DNA from: Corynebacterium tapiri
GTDB lineage: Bacteria > Actinomycetota > Actinomycetes > Mycobacteriales > Mycobacteriaceae
Assembly: GCF_006334925.1 (NCBI RefSeq)
Contig: NZ_VDHJ01000008.1
Coordinates: forward strand, 114,664-178,663
Length of the DNA stretch: 64,000 nucleotides
Direction: 5' to 3'
Of the stretch, positions 57,180-64,000 are shown piece after piece (the stretch's first letter is position 1; each line of letters opens with the position of its first letter). Under the pieces are notes generated by a model. The model was given only the letters and a program-made list of their open reading frames with translations, had not been told where the DNA came from and searched no databases. Both the position numbers and the translations under genes were made by a program.

Positions 57180-57858
57180 CCCGTTTTCTCGCATTCGTCA
57201 GCCGCGCCAGGAACCGGTCGGCGTGGTGGGGCTCGGCCGCTTCGGCTCCACCCTGGCCCTCGCGCTGGCGGAGGAGGGCGTGGAGGTGCTGGGCATCGAT
57301 ACGGATCCGAAGGTCGTCCGCGAGCACGCCACCCTGTTGACCGAGGCCGCTGTCGCCGACGGAACAGACGAGGAGGCCCTGGAGCAGCTCGGCTTCTTCG
57401 ACCTGTCCACCGTGGTCGTGGCCGTGGGACATCACCTGGAGGTTTCAATCCTCACCGCCGCCACCCTGGCCGAGCGCGGGGTCGAATCGATCTGGGCGCG
57501 CGCAGACACCGCGGCACATGCCCGCATCCTGGAGAGGGTCGGCGTTCACCACGTCGTTCGCCCGGAGTACGACACGGGCCGACGCGTGGCACACCTGCTC
57601 GACGGCCGGATTCGAGAGTTCGCCGAGATCGCACGCGACTACTCGGTGGTGGCCATGATTGCCCCTCAGGCGGTAACGAAAACCCCCGATCAGCTGTTCA
57701 CGGAATACGGCGTCCAGATCGTCTCCGTCAAGCGCGAGCGCGCCTGGCAGCCGGTGCGTTCCACCGCCGACCTGCGCCCCGGAGACCTGATCACGGTTGC
57801 CGGCAGCCCGAATGCCCTGGAGCGCTTCTCTAACTTGCTCTCCGCCCAGGATCACTAG
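57172..57858 (+). CDS. Potassium channel regulatory subunit, TrkA/KtrA family
   Basis: 228 aa: RCK-N Rossmann domain (VGVVGLGRFGSTLALALAEE, binds NAD/ATP) and C-terminal RCK-C domain from ~145. TTG 57172 start with AGAAAGG upstream, overlapping the channel gene; coupled translation fits a gating ring made with the channel. Confidence 0.9.
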   Translation: MDNPFSRIRQPRQEPVGVVGLGRFGSTLALALAEEGVEVLGIDTDPKVVREHATLLTEAAVADGTDEEALEQLGFFDLSTVVVAVGHHLEVSILTAATLAERGVESIWARADTAAHARILERVGVHHVVRPEYDTGRRVAHLLDGRIREFAEIARDYSVVAMIAPQAVTKTPDQLFTEYGVQIVSVKRERAWQPVRSTADLRPGDLITVAGSPNALERFSNLLSAQDH

Positions 57859-57867
57859 GGTGGTGGC

Positions 57868-58824
57868 ATGAAAGCCATCATTCAGACTGATCCGGACAAC
57901 CCCCGCTCCCTGGAGTGGCAGGACGTGGACACGCCTCAGCTGCGCCCTGGTGAGGTGTTAGTCAAAGTAGCCGCGGCGGGGGTCAACCGCGGCGACCTCA
58001 TGCAGGCCAAGGGGATGTATCCGCCGCCCCGGGGAGCCTCGGAGATCATCGGCCTCGAGTGCGCCGGCACCATCGTGGACTCCGGCGACACCGACTGGGC
58101 AACCGGCACGGAGGTCGGGTGTCTGCTGGCAGGAGGCGGCTATGGCGAGTACGTTGCCGTGCCCCAAGGACAGCTCACTCCCGTCCCGAAGGGCTACTCG
58201 CTGGCGCAGACTGCCGCCGTTGTGGAGGTGGCCTGCACAGTATGGTCCACGCTGAAGATGACGGCCGGGCTGCGCGATGGGCAGACGGTGCTCATTCATG
58301 GCGGGGCTGGCGGGATCGGCACGATGGCCATCCAGATCGCCAAGGCCCTGGGCGCACGCGTGGCCGTCACCGCCGGTAGCCAGGAAAAGCTCGACGTGTG
58401 CCGGGAGCTCGGCGCGGATATTCTGATCAACTACCGCGAGCAGAAGTTCGTCGAAGAGCTCAAGGACCAGTGCGATGTCATCCTCGACATCATCGGCGCC
58501 GACTACCTCGCCGACAACATGCGGTGCCTGGCCCTCGACGGACACCTGGTGGTCATCGCGGTCCAGTCCGGGCCGAAGGCCGAGCTGAATCTGGGGCGCA
58601 TGCTGCCACGCCGGCAATCCATCACGGCGGCTACGCTGCGTGCGCGCGACCTGGAGGACAAGGCGCGCATCGTGGCAGAGACGGTGAAAAATGTATGGCC
58701 GTTGCTCGAATCCGGGCAGGTCACTCACCGCCTGCACTCCACACTCCCCATGCGGGAGGCGGCCCAGGCGCACGAACTGCTCGACTCCGGCAGCGTGACC
58801 GGCACCCTAGTCCTCGAGATCTAG
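57868..58824 (+). CDS. NADPH:quinone oxidoreductase (MDR family)
   Basis: 318 aa, zinc-free medium-chain reductase. GLECAGTIV, GGYGEYVAVP and the cofactor site HGGAGGIGTMAIQIAKALGA. Closest in pattern to quinone oxidoreductase PIG3/QOR types. ATG 57868 lies 6 nt after TAGGGT (57856-57861), a -10 box overlapping the preceding stop codon; likely a separate leaderless transcript. Confidence 0.82.
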   Translation: MKAIIQTDPDNPRSLEWQDVDTPQLRPGEVLVKVAAAGVNRGDLMQAKGMYPPPRGASEIIGLECAGTIVDSGDTDWATGTEVGCLLAGGGYGEYVAVPQGQLTPVPKGYSLAQTAAVVEVACTVWSTLKMTAGLRDGQTVLIHGGAGGIGTMAIQIAKALGARVAVTAGSQEKLDVCRELGADILINYREQKFVEELKDQCDVILDIIGADYLADNMRCLALDGHLVVIAVQSGPKAELNLGRMLPRRQSITAATLRARDLEDKARIVAETVKNVWPLLESGQVTHRLHSTLPMREAAQAHELLDSGSVTGTLVLEI

Positions 58825-58831
58825 GCCAGTT

Positions 58832-60061
58832 TTAAGCCAGAGAGGCCACCACGCGTACCAGGTGCTCCAGGTCCGCGTTGGTGTTAAAGGGCCCCAGGCC
58901 CACGGTCACTGCGCCGCCAATCTCGGCCACACCCATGTGCTCCGTCAACGGCGTGATTGGAGTGAGAGTGGTGATCAGCCGGTTGGCCACCAGCCGGCGC
59001 TGCACCGTCTCGGCCGGCACTCCCTGCACGGCAAAGGACAATCGCGGCAAGCGGTCCGTGGTCGCACCCGCTGCCGCCTCACCTGTTACGCCGATGACGT
59101 GGACGGCCGGAAGCGAGCCGAGGAACAAGTACATGTCGTCGGCCAGCGAACCCAGGTACTGCTCCAGCGCAGTCATCGAGGTGCTCAGCTGGTGGCGCCG
59201 GTTGCCCGCGGATTCCACCAGGCTGGCCATGTGGTCCACCACGGCGGTCACGCCACCGGCCAGGCCCGTCGAGATCGGCGAATCCAGGGCCGCTGCCCCG
59301 GAGCGCCCCGCGAAGTCGGCCAGGCGATTGAACATCAGGCGGTCGCGGAAGATCAGAGCGGCAACCTGCGGTCCGCCCATCTCGGCCAGGTCCAGGCTCA
59401 CGATGTCCGCACCCCAGGCCGCCATGTCGAGACGCCGGTAGGGCACAAAGCTCGAGGCGTCGACAAGCACCCACGCGCGCGAACGAGCACGGACCTTCTC
59501 CACGACCGAGGCCACATCCGTGACGGACCCGAGAACCTTTTCTGCGGCGGAGAGAGCAACGAGGCGGGTTGAGCCGTCGACAAGCTCCTCGTACTGGAAC
59601 CCGGGAACCTCGCCCGTGCCCAGATCCGCGTGCGCCCAGCGCACCTGCGATCTCCATCCGGTAAACGGCGCAGTTAGTGCCGGGCTGTCAGAGCTGCGTA
59701 GCACCACCGAGGAACTCGCCCCGAGCAAGCGGGGTCCCAGTGCCCGCGCCAGGTTGGCATAGAGCACCTCGAGGGAGGGGCCGAGGACCACACATTCTGG
59801 TCGCACACCAGCAAGATCAGCCACGGCCACCCGGGCCTGGTGGACAAAGCGGTCGCCCTCGGGTGTGCCGGCACCCCAGTGGCGGGCGTGATGGCCTGTC
59901 TCCTCCGGATCGGTCACTGCGGCCGAAAGGCGGAAGGAGCGGCCCACAGCGGAGACCACGCGTTCGGGCACTTGCGGGCAGGAATGCGCATTGAGATACG
60001 TCCAGCCATCGCCCAATGACGTGTACAGACCGCGAACGCCAAAGACATCGTAGCTGCTCAT
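58832..60061 (-). CDS. Aminotransferase class-V fold protein lacking PLP lysine
   Basis: 409 aa from ATG 60061 with AAAGGAG 6 nt upstream. It aligns without gaps to SufS/CsdB through VLVDASSFVPYRRLDM, but where those have SGHKLYGP it reads DLAEMGGP: the PLP-binding His is Ala and the Schiff-base Lys is Glu (E227). The active-site Cys loop is also absent. The fold is retained, so it is probably not a desulfurase; a non-PLP role or scaffold is possible. Divergent from wzm. Confidence 0.75.
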   Translation of the reverse strand: MSSYDVFGVRGLYTSLGDGWTYLNAHSCPQVPERVVSAVGRSFRLSAAVTDPEETGHHARHWGAGTPEGDRFVHQARVAVADLAGVRPECVVLGPSLEVLYANLARALGPRLLGASSSVVLRSSDSPALTAPFTGWRSQVRWAHADLGTGEVPGFQYEELVDGSTRLVALSAAEKVLGSVTDVASVVEKVRARSRAWVLVDASSFVPYRRLDMAAWGADIVSLDLAEMGGPQVAALIFRDRLMFNRLADFAGRSGAAALDSPISTGLAGGVTAVVDHMASLVESAGNRRHQLSTSMTALEQYLGSLADDMYLFLGSLPAVHVIGVTGEAAAGATTDRLPRLSFAVQGVPAETVQRRLVANRLITTLTPITPLTEHMGVAEIGGAVTVGLGPFNTNADLEHLVRVVASLA

Positions 60062-60211
60062 GCGCTCTCCTTTGGTGCAATTAGCGGTCGGTCTCCGGCT
60101 ATTCAACCACCCCCACCCGGTTAGTCCAAGTGCCCTAAGAGTAGCCCAGGTCCGGGTGCTCTGCGCGCCGCAAAAATGCTTAGGCGCGTGAGCGGACTAG
60201 GCTAGTGCTCC

Positions 60212-61093
60212 GTGCAGGAGAAGTTACAAAGCGACGTCAATCGCATGATCTCAAGCCCATCTGAGGAGGCGCCTTCCTCGCGCTCCACCACGTTCGGGGC
60301 CGCCTTCGGCGACCTCGTCCGCGGTGCCCGCCAACACGAGCTCTGGCTCCAACTGGGATGGCAAGACATCAAGCAGCGCTACCGCCGCTCGACCCTCGGC
60401 CCGCTGTGGATCACCATCGCCACCGGCGTGATGGCCTTGGCGCTGGGGTTGCTGTATTCCATGCTCTTCCAGCTGCCCCTGAGGGACTTTTTGCCACACG
60501 TCACCGTGGGCCTGATCATCTGGGGATTCTTAAGCGGATGCATTAAGGAGGGCGCGGAGGTCTTCATCGAAAACGAGGGCCTGATCAAGCAGCTCCCCTC
60601 GGCACTATCCGTGCACGTCTATCGCCTGGTGTGGCGCCAGGCGCTGTTCCTGGCGCACAACCTGGTCATCTGGATCGCGCTCGTGCTGATCTTCCGCATC
60701 AACCTGGGATTCAACGTGCTGTGGGCGATCCCGGGCATGCTGCTGCTCATCGTCAACGGCGTCTGGGTCTCCATGCTCTTTGGCATCGTGGCCACGCGCT
60801 TCCGTGACGTCGCCCCCCTGCTGGAGTCCCTGGTCCAGCTGCTCTTCTACATCACCCCCATCGTGTGGACCACGCACACGCTCAAGCAGCAGGGCGGAGA
60901 GGTCGCCGAGCGCGCCCGCATCGCGGAGATCAATCCGCTGTACCACTACCTCGAGATCGTGCGCGCGCCCATGATCGGCCAGCCCGTTGCGGCCTACCAC
61001 TGGGGCATCGTCGCCATCGTCACCGTCGTCGGATTGCTGCTCGCCGCTTTGGCCATGCGCCAGTGGCGCTTCCGCGTGAGCTACTGGGTTTAG
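60212..61093 (+). CDS. wzm: Galactan ABC exporter permease Wzm
   Basis: 293 aa, ABC-2 type permease with six helices (first about 65-85). LWLQLGWQDIKQRYRRSTLGP is the amphipathic entry typical of O-antigen/galactan exporters. With Wzt it flips the lipid-linked galactan of arabinogalactan across the membrane. GTG 60212 is 8 nt after TAGGCT (60198-60203). Same order as mycobacterial Rv3783-Rv3781-Rv3782 genes. Confidence 0.88.
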   Translation: MQEKLQSDVNRMISSPSEEAPSSRSTTFGAAFGDLVRGARQHELWLQLGWQDIKQRYRRSTLGPLWITIATGVMALALGLLYSMLFQLPLRDFLPHVTVGLIIWGFLSGCIKEGAEVFIENEGLIKQLPSALSVHVYRLVWRQALFLAHNLVIWIALVLIFRINLGFNVLWAIPGMLLLIVNGVWVSMLFGIVATRFRDVAPLLESLVQLLFYITPIVWTTHTLKQQGGEVAERARIAEINPLYHYLEIVRAPMIGQPVAAYHWGIVAIVTVVGLLLAALAMRQWRFRVSYWV

Positions 61094-61106
61094 GAAGGTA
61101 ACGCTC

Positions 61107-61898
61107 ATGGTTTCTATTGACACCTACAACGCCTGCGTCGACTTCCCCATCTTTGATGCCAAGTCCCGCTCCCTGAAGAAGGCCTTCCTCACCACTGCTG
61201 GCGGGGCGATCGGCAAGAACTCCTCCAACACCGTGGTTGTGGAGGCGCTCAAGGACATCAACCTGCACCTGCGCGAGGGCGATCGCGTCGGCCTGGTCGG
61301 CCACAACGGCGCCGGCAAGTCCACCCTGTTGCGCCTGCTTTCGGGCATTTACGAGCCGACGCGCGGCAGCGCCGACGTGCGCGGACGCGTCGCGCCCGTC
61401 TTCGACCTTGGCGTGGGCATGGACCCGGAGATTTCGGGTTACGAGAACATCATCATCCGCGGCCTCTTCCTCGGCCAGACGCGCGCCCAGATGCGCAAGC
61501 GCATGGACGACATCGCGGAATTCTCCGAGCTCGGCGACTACCTGGCCATGCCCCTGCGCACCTACTCCACCGGCATGCGCGTGCGCCTGGCACTCGGCGT
61601 GGTCACCTCCATCGAGCCCGAGATCTTGCTGCTCGACGAAGGCATCGGCGCCGTCGACGCCGCCTTCATGGCCAAGGCCCGCGGACGCCTCGAGGAGCTG
61701 GTGCAGCGCTCCGGCATCCTGGTGTTCGCCTCCCACTCCAACGACTTCCTGGCGCAACTGTGCTCCACCGCGCTCTGGGTCGACCACGGGCAGATCCGCC
61801 AGGCCGGCCTGGTGGGCGACGTGGTGGAGGCCTACGAGGGCAAGGAGGCCGGCGACCGCGTCCGCCAGATGCGCCGCGAGCTCGAGGCCGGACAGTAG
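61107..61898 (+). CDS. wzt: Galactan ABC exporter ATPase Wzt
   Basis: 263 aa. Walker A GHNGAGKSTLL, signature YSTGMRVRLALG, Walker B EILLLDEGIG, H-loop FASHSND. No C-terminal carbohydrate-binding domain, as in the mycobacterial galactan exporter. Starts 13 nt after wzm with GGAAGG. Confidence 0.92.
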   Translation: MVSIDTYNACVDFPIFDAKSRSLKKAFLTTAGGAIGKNSSNTVVVEALKDINLHLREGDRVGLVGHNGAGKSTLLRLLSGIYEPTRGSADVRGRVAPVFDLGVGMDPEISGYENIIIRGLFLGQTRAQMRKRMDDIAEFSELGDYLAMPLRTYSTGMRVRLALGVVTSIEPEILLLDEGIGAVDAAFMAKARGRLEELVQRSGILVFASHSNDFLAQLCSTALWVDHGQIRQAGLVGDVVEAYEGKEAGDRVRQMRRELEAGQ

Positions 61899-61950
61899 CG
61901 CCACCGTTGCGTGAGCCTGTTGTGCGCACCCTTTGTGCCACAATGAGCCC

Positions 61951-62850
61951 ATGCCTTTGAGCCCCTCGGATTCCATCGCCGCTGTCATCGTTACCCACCG
62001 CCGCGTGGAGCTATTGCGGGCATCCCTGGAGATAGTGGTTAACCAGACACACCCCGTGAACTGGGTGATTGTGGTGGACAATGCGGCGGAGGAGGGCGTC
62101 GAAAAGCTCGTTGCAGAGCTTGCCGGCGAGCGCGGAATCTACCTGCCCTCCCACACCAACCTCGGCGGCGCGGGAGGGTTCGCCTACGGATTCCTCCACG
62201 CGCTGGCGCTGGGTGCCGACGCGGTGTGGTGCGCCGACGACGATGGCCGCCCCGGTTCGGTGGACACTCTGGAAACGCTTATCGACGTCGCCCGCCGGCG
62301 CGGACTCGACCAGATCTCGCCGACCGTGTGCAACCTCGAGGACCCCGAGCGGCTCGCCTTCCCCCTGCGCCAGGGCACGACCTGGCACCGCCGCCGCGAC
62401 GAACTCACCGGTGACTTTCTGGAGTCCTACGCCTCCCTGTTTAACGGCGCGCTCATCTCGGCCCACGCCATGGAGCGCATCGGCGTGCCGGATTATCGCC
62501 TCTTCATCCGCGGCGACGAGGTCGAATACCACCGCCGCCTCAAGCGCTCGGGCCTGGCTTATGGCACCGCGCTCAACGCGTTCTACCTGCACCCCGACGG
62601 TTCCAGCGAGTTCCAACCGATCCTGGGCGGCAAGATGCACGCGCAGTACCCGGAGGGCGAAGGCAAGCGCTTCTTCACCTACCGCAACCGCGGCTACCTG
62701 CTCTCCCAGCCCGGTAACCGGGCACTGGTGATCCAGGAGCTCGGGCGATTCGGCTGGTTCTTCCTGGTGCAGCGCAAGGATCCGCGCGGCTTCCTGCAGT
62801 GGCTCAAGCTGCTGCGTCGCGGCATGCGCGAAGATTTCCGCCGTCCTTAA
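61951..62850 (+). CDS. glfT1: Galactofuranosyltransferase GlfT1
   Basis: 299 aa GT2-type transferase adding the first galactofuranose residues to the decaprenyl-PP-GlcNAc-Rha acceptor of arabinogalactan. Metal site WCADDDGRPG and catalytic RGDEVEYHRR. ATG 61951 is 6 nt after CACAAT (61939-61944). Follows wzt, completing the galactan priming/export block. Confidence 0.88.
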   Translation: MPLSPSDSIAAVIVTHRRVELLRASLEIVVNQTHPVNWVIVVDNAAEEGVEKLVAELAGERGIYLPSHTNLGGAGGFAYGFLHALALGADAVWCADDDGRPGSVDTLETLIDVARRRGLDQISPTVCNLEDPERLAFPLRQGTTWHRRRDELTGDFLESYASLFNGALISAHAMERIGVPDYRLFIRGDEVEYHRRLKRSGLAYGTALNAFYLHPDGSSEFQPILGGKMHAQYPEGEGKRFFTYRNRGYLLSQPGNRALVIQELGRFGWFFLVQRKDPRGFLQWLKLLRRGMREDFRRP

Positions 62851-62880
62851 GGGAACCGATCCGGGCCCAGGGCCGTCCCA

Positions 62881-62899
62881 GGTAGTAGCAGCTACTACC
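62881..62899. promoter_or_regulatory. Perfect 9-bp palindrome before the DUF559-like gene
   Basis: GGTAGTAGC, one base, GCTACTACC. It ends just before the ribosome site GGAAGGA (62900-62906) and 13 nt before the ATG, so it could be an operator or a translational hairpin. Confidence 0.6.
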
Positions 62900-62912
62900 G
62901 GAAGGACTCACC

Positions 62913-63872
62913 ATGGCTTTGCGCTCCGGACTGCCTCTTTTGCCGGGCACCTGCCCTCCTTTGCTAGGGGCGGGCCGGGGTATCCCGGTCTCCCGGCATT
63001 ACAGCGTTGCCCCCGAGCACGCTGTCTCGCACGCTGCCCAGCTTTCGCTGCTGCACCCGCGCCAGCTCGCCTATCCCGCTCCCGCTGCTGCCCGCGCGGT
63101 GGCCGTGCTTCTCAAGCACCCCACCTGGGTCGCCGACTCCTTCAGCGCGGCTTGCCTCCTCGGAGTCCCGGAGTTCAGCGAGGGTGCGGATGTGTTTGTG
63201 CTGGGTAAGGGGAACCGTCGATTAGCGAGCCACCCTCTCACCCCCACCATTCACCGTCTACCTGCGGGTCTAACCGCCTGGACGCTCTGGTACCACGACC
63301 ACCCATTGCGCTGCCTGCCGCCCGCGATGGCGCTCGTGCGGTGCCTGCGCATACTCAGCGACGGATTGCACACCTGGCCCGTGCCCGCGATGGCGCACCT
63401 GTCCGCGTCCACGGTGCGCGCCGTCCAGCTCATCGACCAATTTCGACGCCGCACGGAGGTCACGGAGGCAGAGATCGTGGCCGCTGCACGCTCGCGTTTC
63501 GACGCCCGCCTGCTCCACAAATACCTCGCTCTCAGCAGTTCGCTCGCCGACTCCGTTCCCGAGACCTCTCTACGCCTCATGCTCACCCCGCAGGCCCGCG
63601 ACCTGGGCGTTCATCTGGTCCCGCAGGTTCCCGTGCGGTCGGGCGAGCGCCTGGTCACGGTGCTCGACCTGGCCGATCCGCAGGCTCGCGTCGGTGTGAT
63701 GTACGACGGCGCGCATCATTGGACGCGTGACCAGCGCAACCGCGATGCCCGCATCAACGCTGAGCTCAAGGCCATGGGCTGGGAGGTCATTCGCTTCTCG
63801 CAGGCGGCTCTGGCGAACGCCCCGGAGACCCACCTGCTCTTCGAGCGCTTCGTGCGCGCCGCGCGGCGGTAG
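62913..63872 (+). CDS. DUF559-like protein (319 aa)
   Basis: Second member in the window of the type found at 30984. N-terminal region with SRHYSVAPEHAVS and an AbiEi-like middle (WVADSFSAACLLGVPEF); the C-terminal RVGVMYDGAHHWTRDQRNRD...LKAMGWEVIRFS segment matches DUF559/Vsr-like nuclease folds, here with YDG and an Arg-rich helix but without the clear VEVDG of the other copy (VGVMYDG), so catalytic competence is uncertain. ATG 62913 with GGAAGGA. Function unknown. Confidence 0.7.
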   Translation: MALRSGLPLLPGTCPPLLGAGRGIPVSRHYSVAPEHAVSHAAQLSLLHPRQLAYPAPAAARAVAVLLKHPTWVADSFSAACLLGVPEFSEGADVFVLGKGNRRLASHPLTPTIHRLPAGLTAWTLWYHDHPLRCLPPAMALVRCLRILSDGLHTWPVPAMAHLSASTVRAVQLIDQFRRRTEVTEAEIVAAARSRFDARLLHKYLALSSSLADSVPETSLRLMLTPQARDLGVHLVPQVPVRSGERLVTVLDLADPQARVGVMYDGAHHWTRDQRNRDARINAELKAMGWEVIRFSQAALANAPETHLLFERFVRAARR

Positions 63873-63939
63873 GTGGACGGGGTCGCGGGGCTGGGCGCGG
63901 GCCTTCGAGTGCAAGATTCTGCACGACCCGTAGTGCCAG

Positions 63940-63967
63940 CCTTGTTGTGAGTCACCCTGCAACAAGG
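63940..63967 (+). promoter_or_regulatory. Hairpin overlapping the ribosome site of the last gene
   Basis: CCTTGTTG (63940-63947) pairs with CAACAAGG (63960-63967) over a 12-nt loop; the right arm enters the AAGGAGG ribosome site (63964-63970) of the gene at 63976. Confidence 0.45.
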
Positions 63968-63975
63968 AGGCAATC

Positions 63976-64000
63976 ATGTTCACACCCGAAGAAAAGCGTC
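63976..64000 (+). CDS. Start of a gene cut by the window end
   Basis: ATG 63976 with a strong AAGGAGG 5 nt upstream; only MFTPEEKR is visible. Product unknown. Confidence 0.55.

Overview
The window is a chromosomal stretch of a high-GC actinobacterium, almost certainly a Corynebacterium. Gene order follows the C. glutamicum and mycobacterial chromosomes: a marP/NUDIX/thioredoxin/nth block beside glxR, whcA and ponA; an mrp antiporter operon; katA-sigC; lysC-asd; leuA; murT-gatD; recR-ybaB-dnaX; aspT; and the galactan exporter block wzm-wzt-glfT1. GlxR, LysC and LeuA match what I remember of their C. glutamicum counterparts closely enough to fix start codons. No rRNA, CRISPR array, prophage or insertion sequence was seen.

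Layout. 1-12.4 kb: a HAD phosphatase tail, a holin-like membrane protein, an epoxide-hydrolase-like enzyme, a MarP-like periplasmic protease operon with nth, the global regulator glxR, a WhiB regulator with ridA and an MBL hydrolase, a class A PBP and a metallophosphoesterase. 12.5-25.5 kb: tRNA-Pro, a YhgE/Pip-like membrane protein, the six-gene Mrp Na+/H+ antiporter operon, catalase, the ECF sigma factor SigC and two tandem YkvI-type transporters. 25.5-30.8 kb: aspartate-family and leucine biosynthesis (asd, lysC with an internal beta-subunit start, leuA with a leuL leader peptide). 30.8-32.1 kb: a small cassette, one gene bounded by 91-bp inverted repeats. 32.1-40.7 kb: a degenerate DnaQ-like protein, murT-gatD (lipid II amidation), recR-ybaB-dnaX, a SUFU-like protein that seems to use a CTG start, aspT and the 4.5S RNA. 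40.8-47.3 kb: a queuosine-salvage neighbourhood (gluQ, yhhQ, an unusual tgt), a cutinase-like secreted protein and an MMPL transporter. 47.4-55.8 kb: stress-type small proteins, tadA, tyrA, an aromatic aminotransferase and molybdenum-cofactor genes, with tRNAs in between. 55.8-64 kb: a Trk/Ktr potassium system, a quinone oxidoreductase, a class-V fold protein lacking its PLP lysine, the arabinogalactan export and galactan-priming genes, and a second DUF559-like gene.

Recurring themes. Many genes begin 6-8 nt after a TANNNT -10 box, the signature of leaderless mRNAs, and this pattern was used to choose several starts. Three convergent gene pairs share a CTAG in which both stop codons overlap. 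All four serine tRNA isoacceptors (GGA, CGA, GCU, UGA) lie between 40.8 and 55.8 kb.

The least ordinary objects are the inverted-repeat cassette at 30843-32068, the Tgt without zinc cysteines, the class-V fold protein with glutamate in place of the catalytic lysine, the apparent CTG start at 39234, and a 119-bp identical patch shared by the tandem YkvI paralogues. All functional statements come from reading the sequence and from family knowledge; no database search was run.
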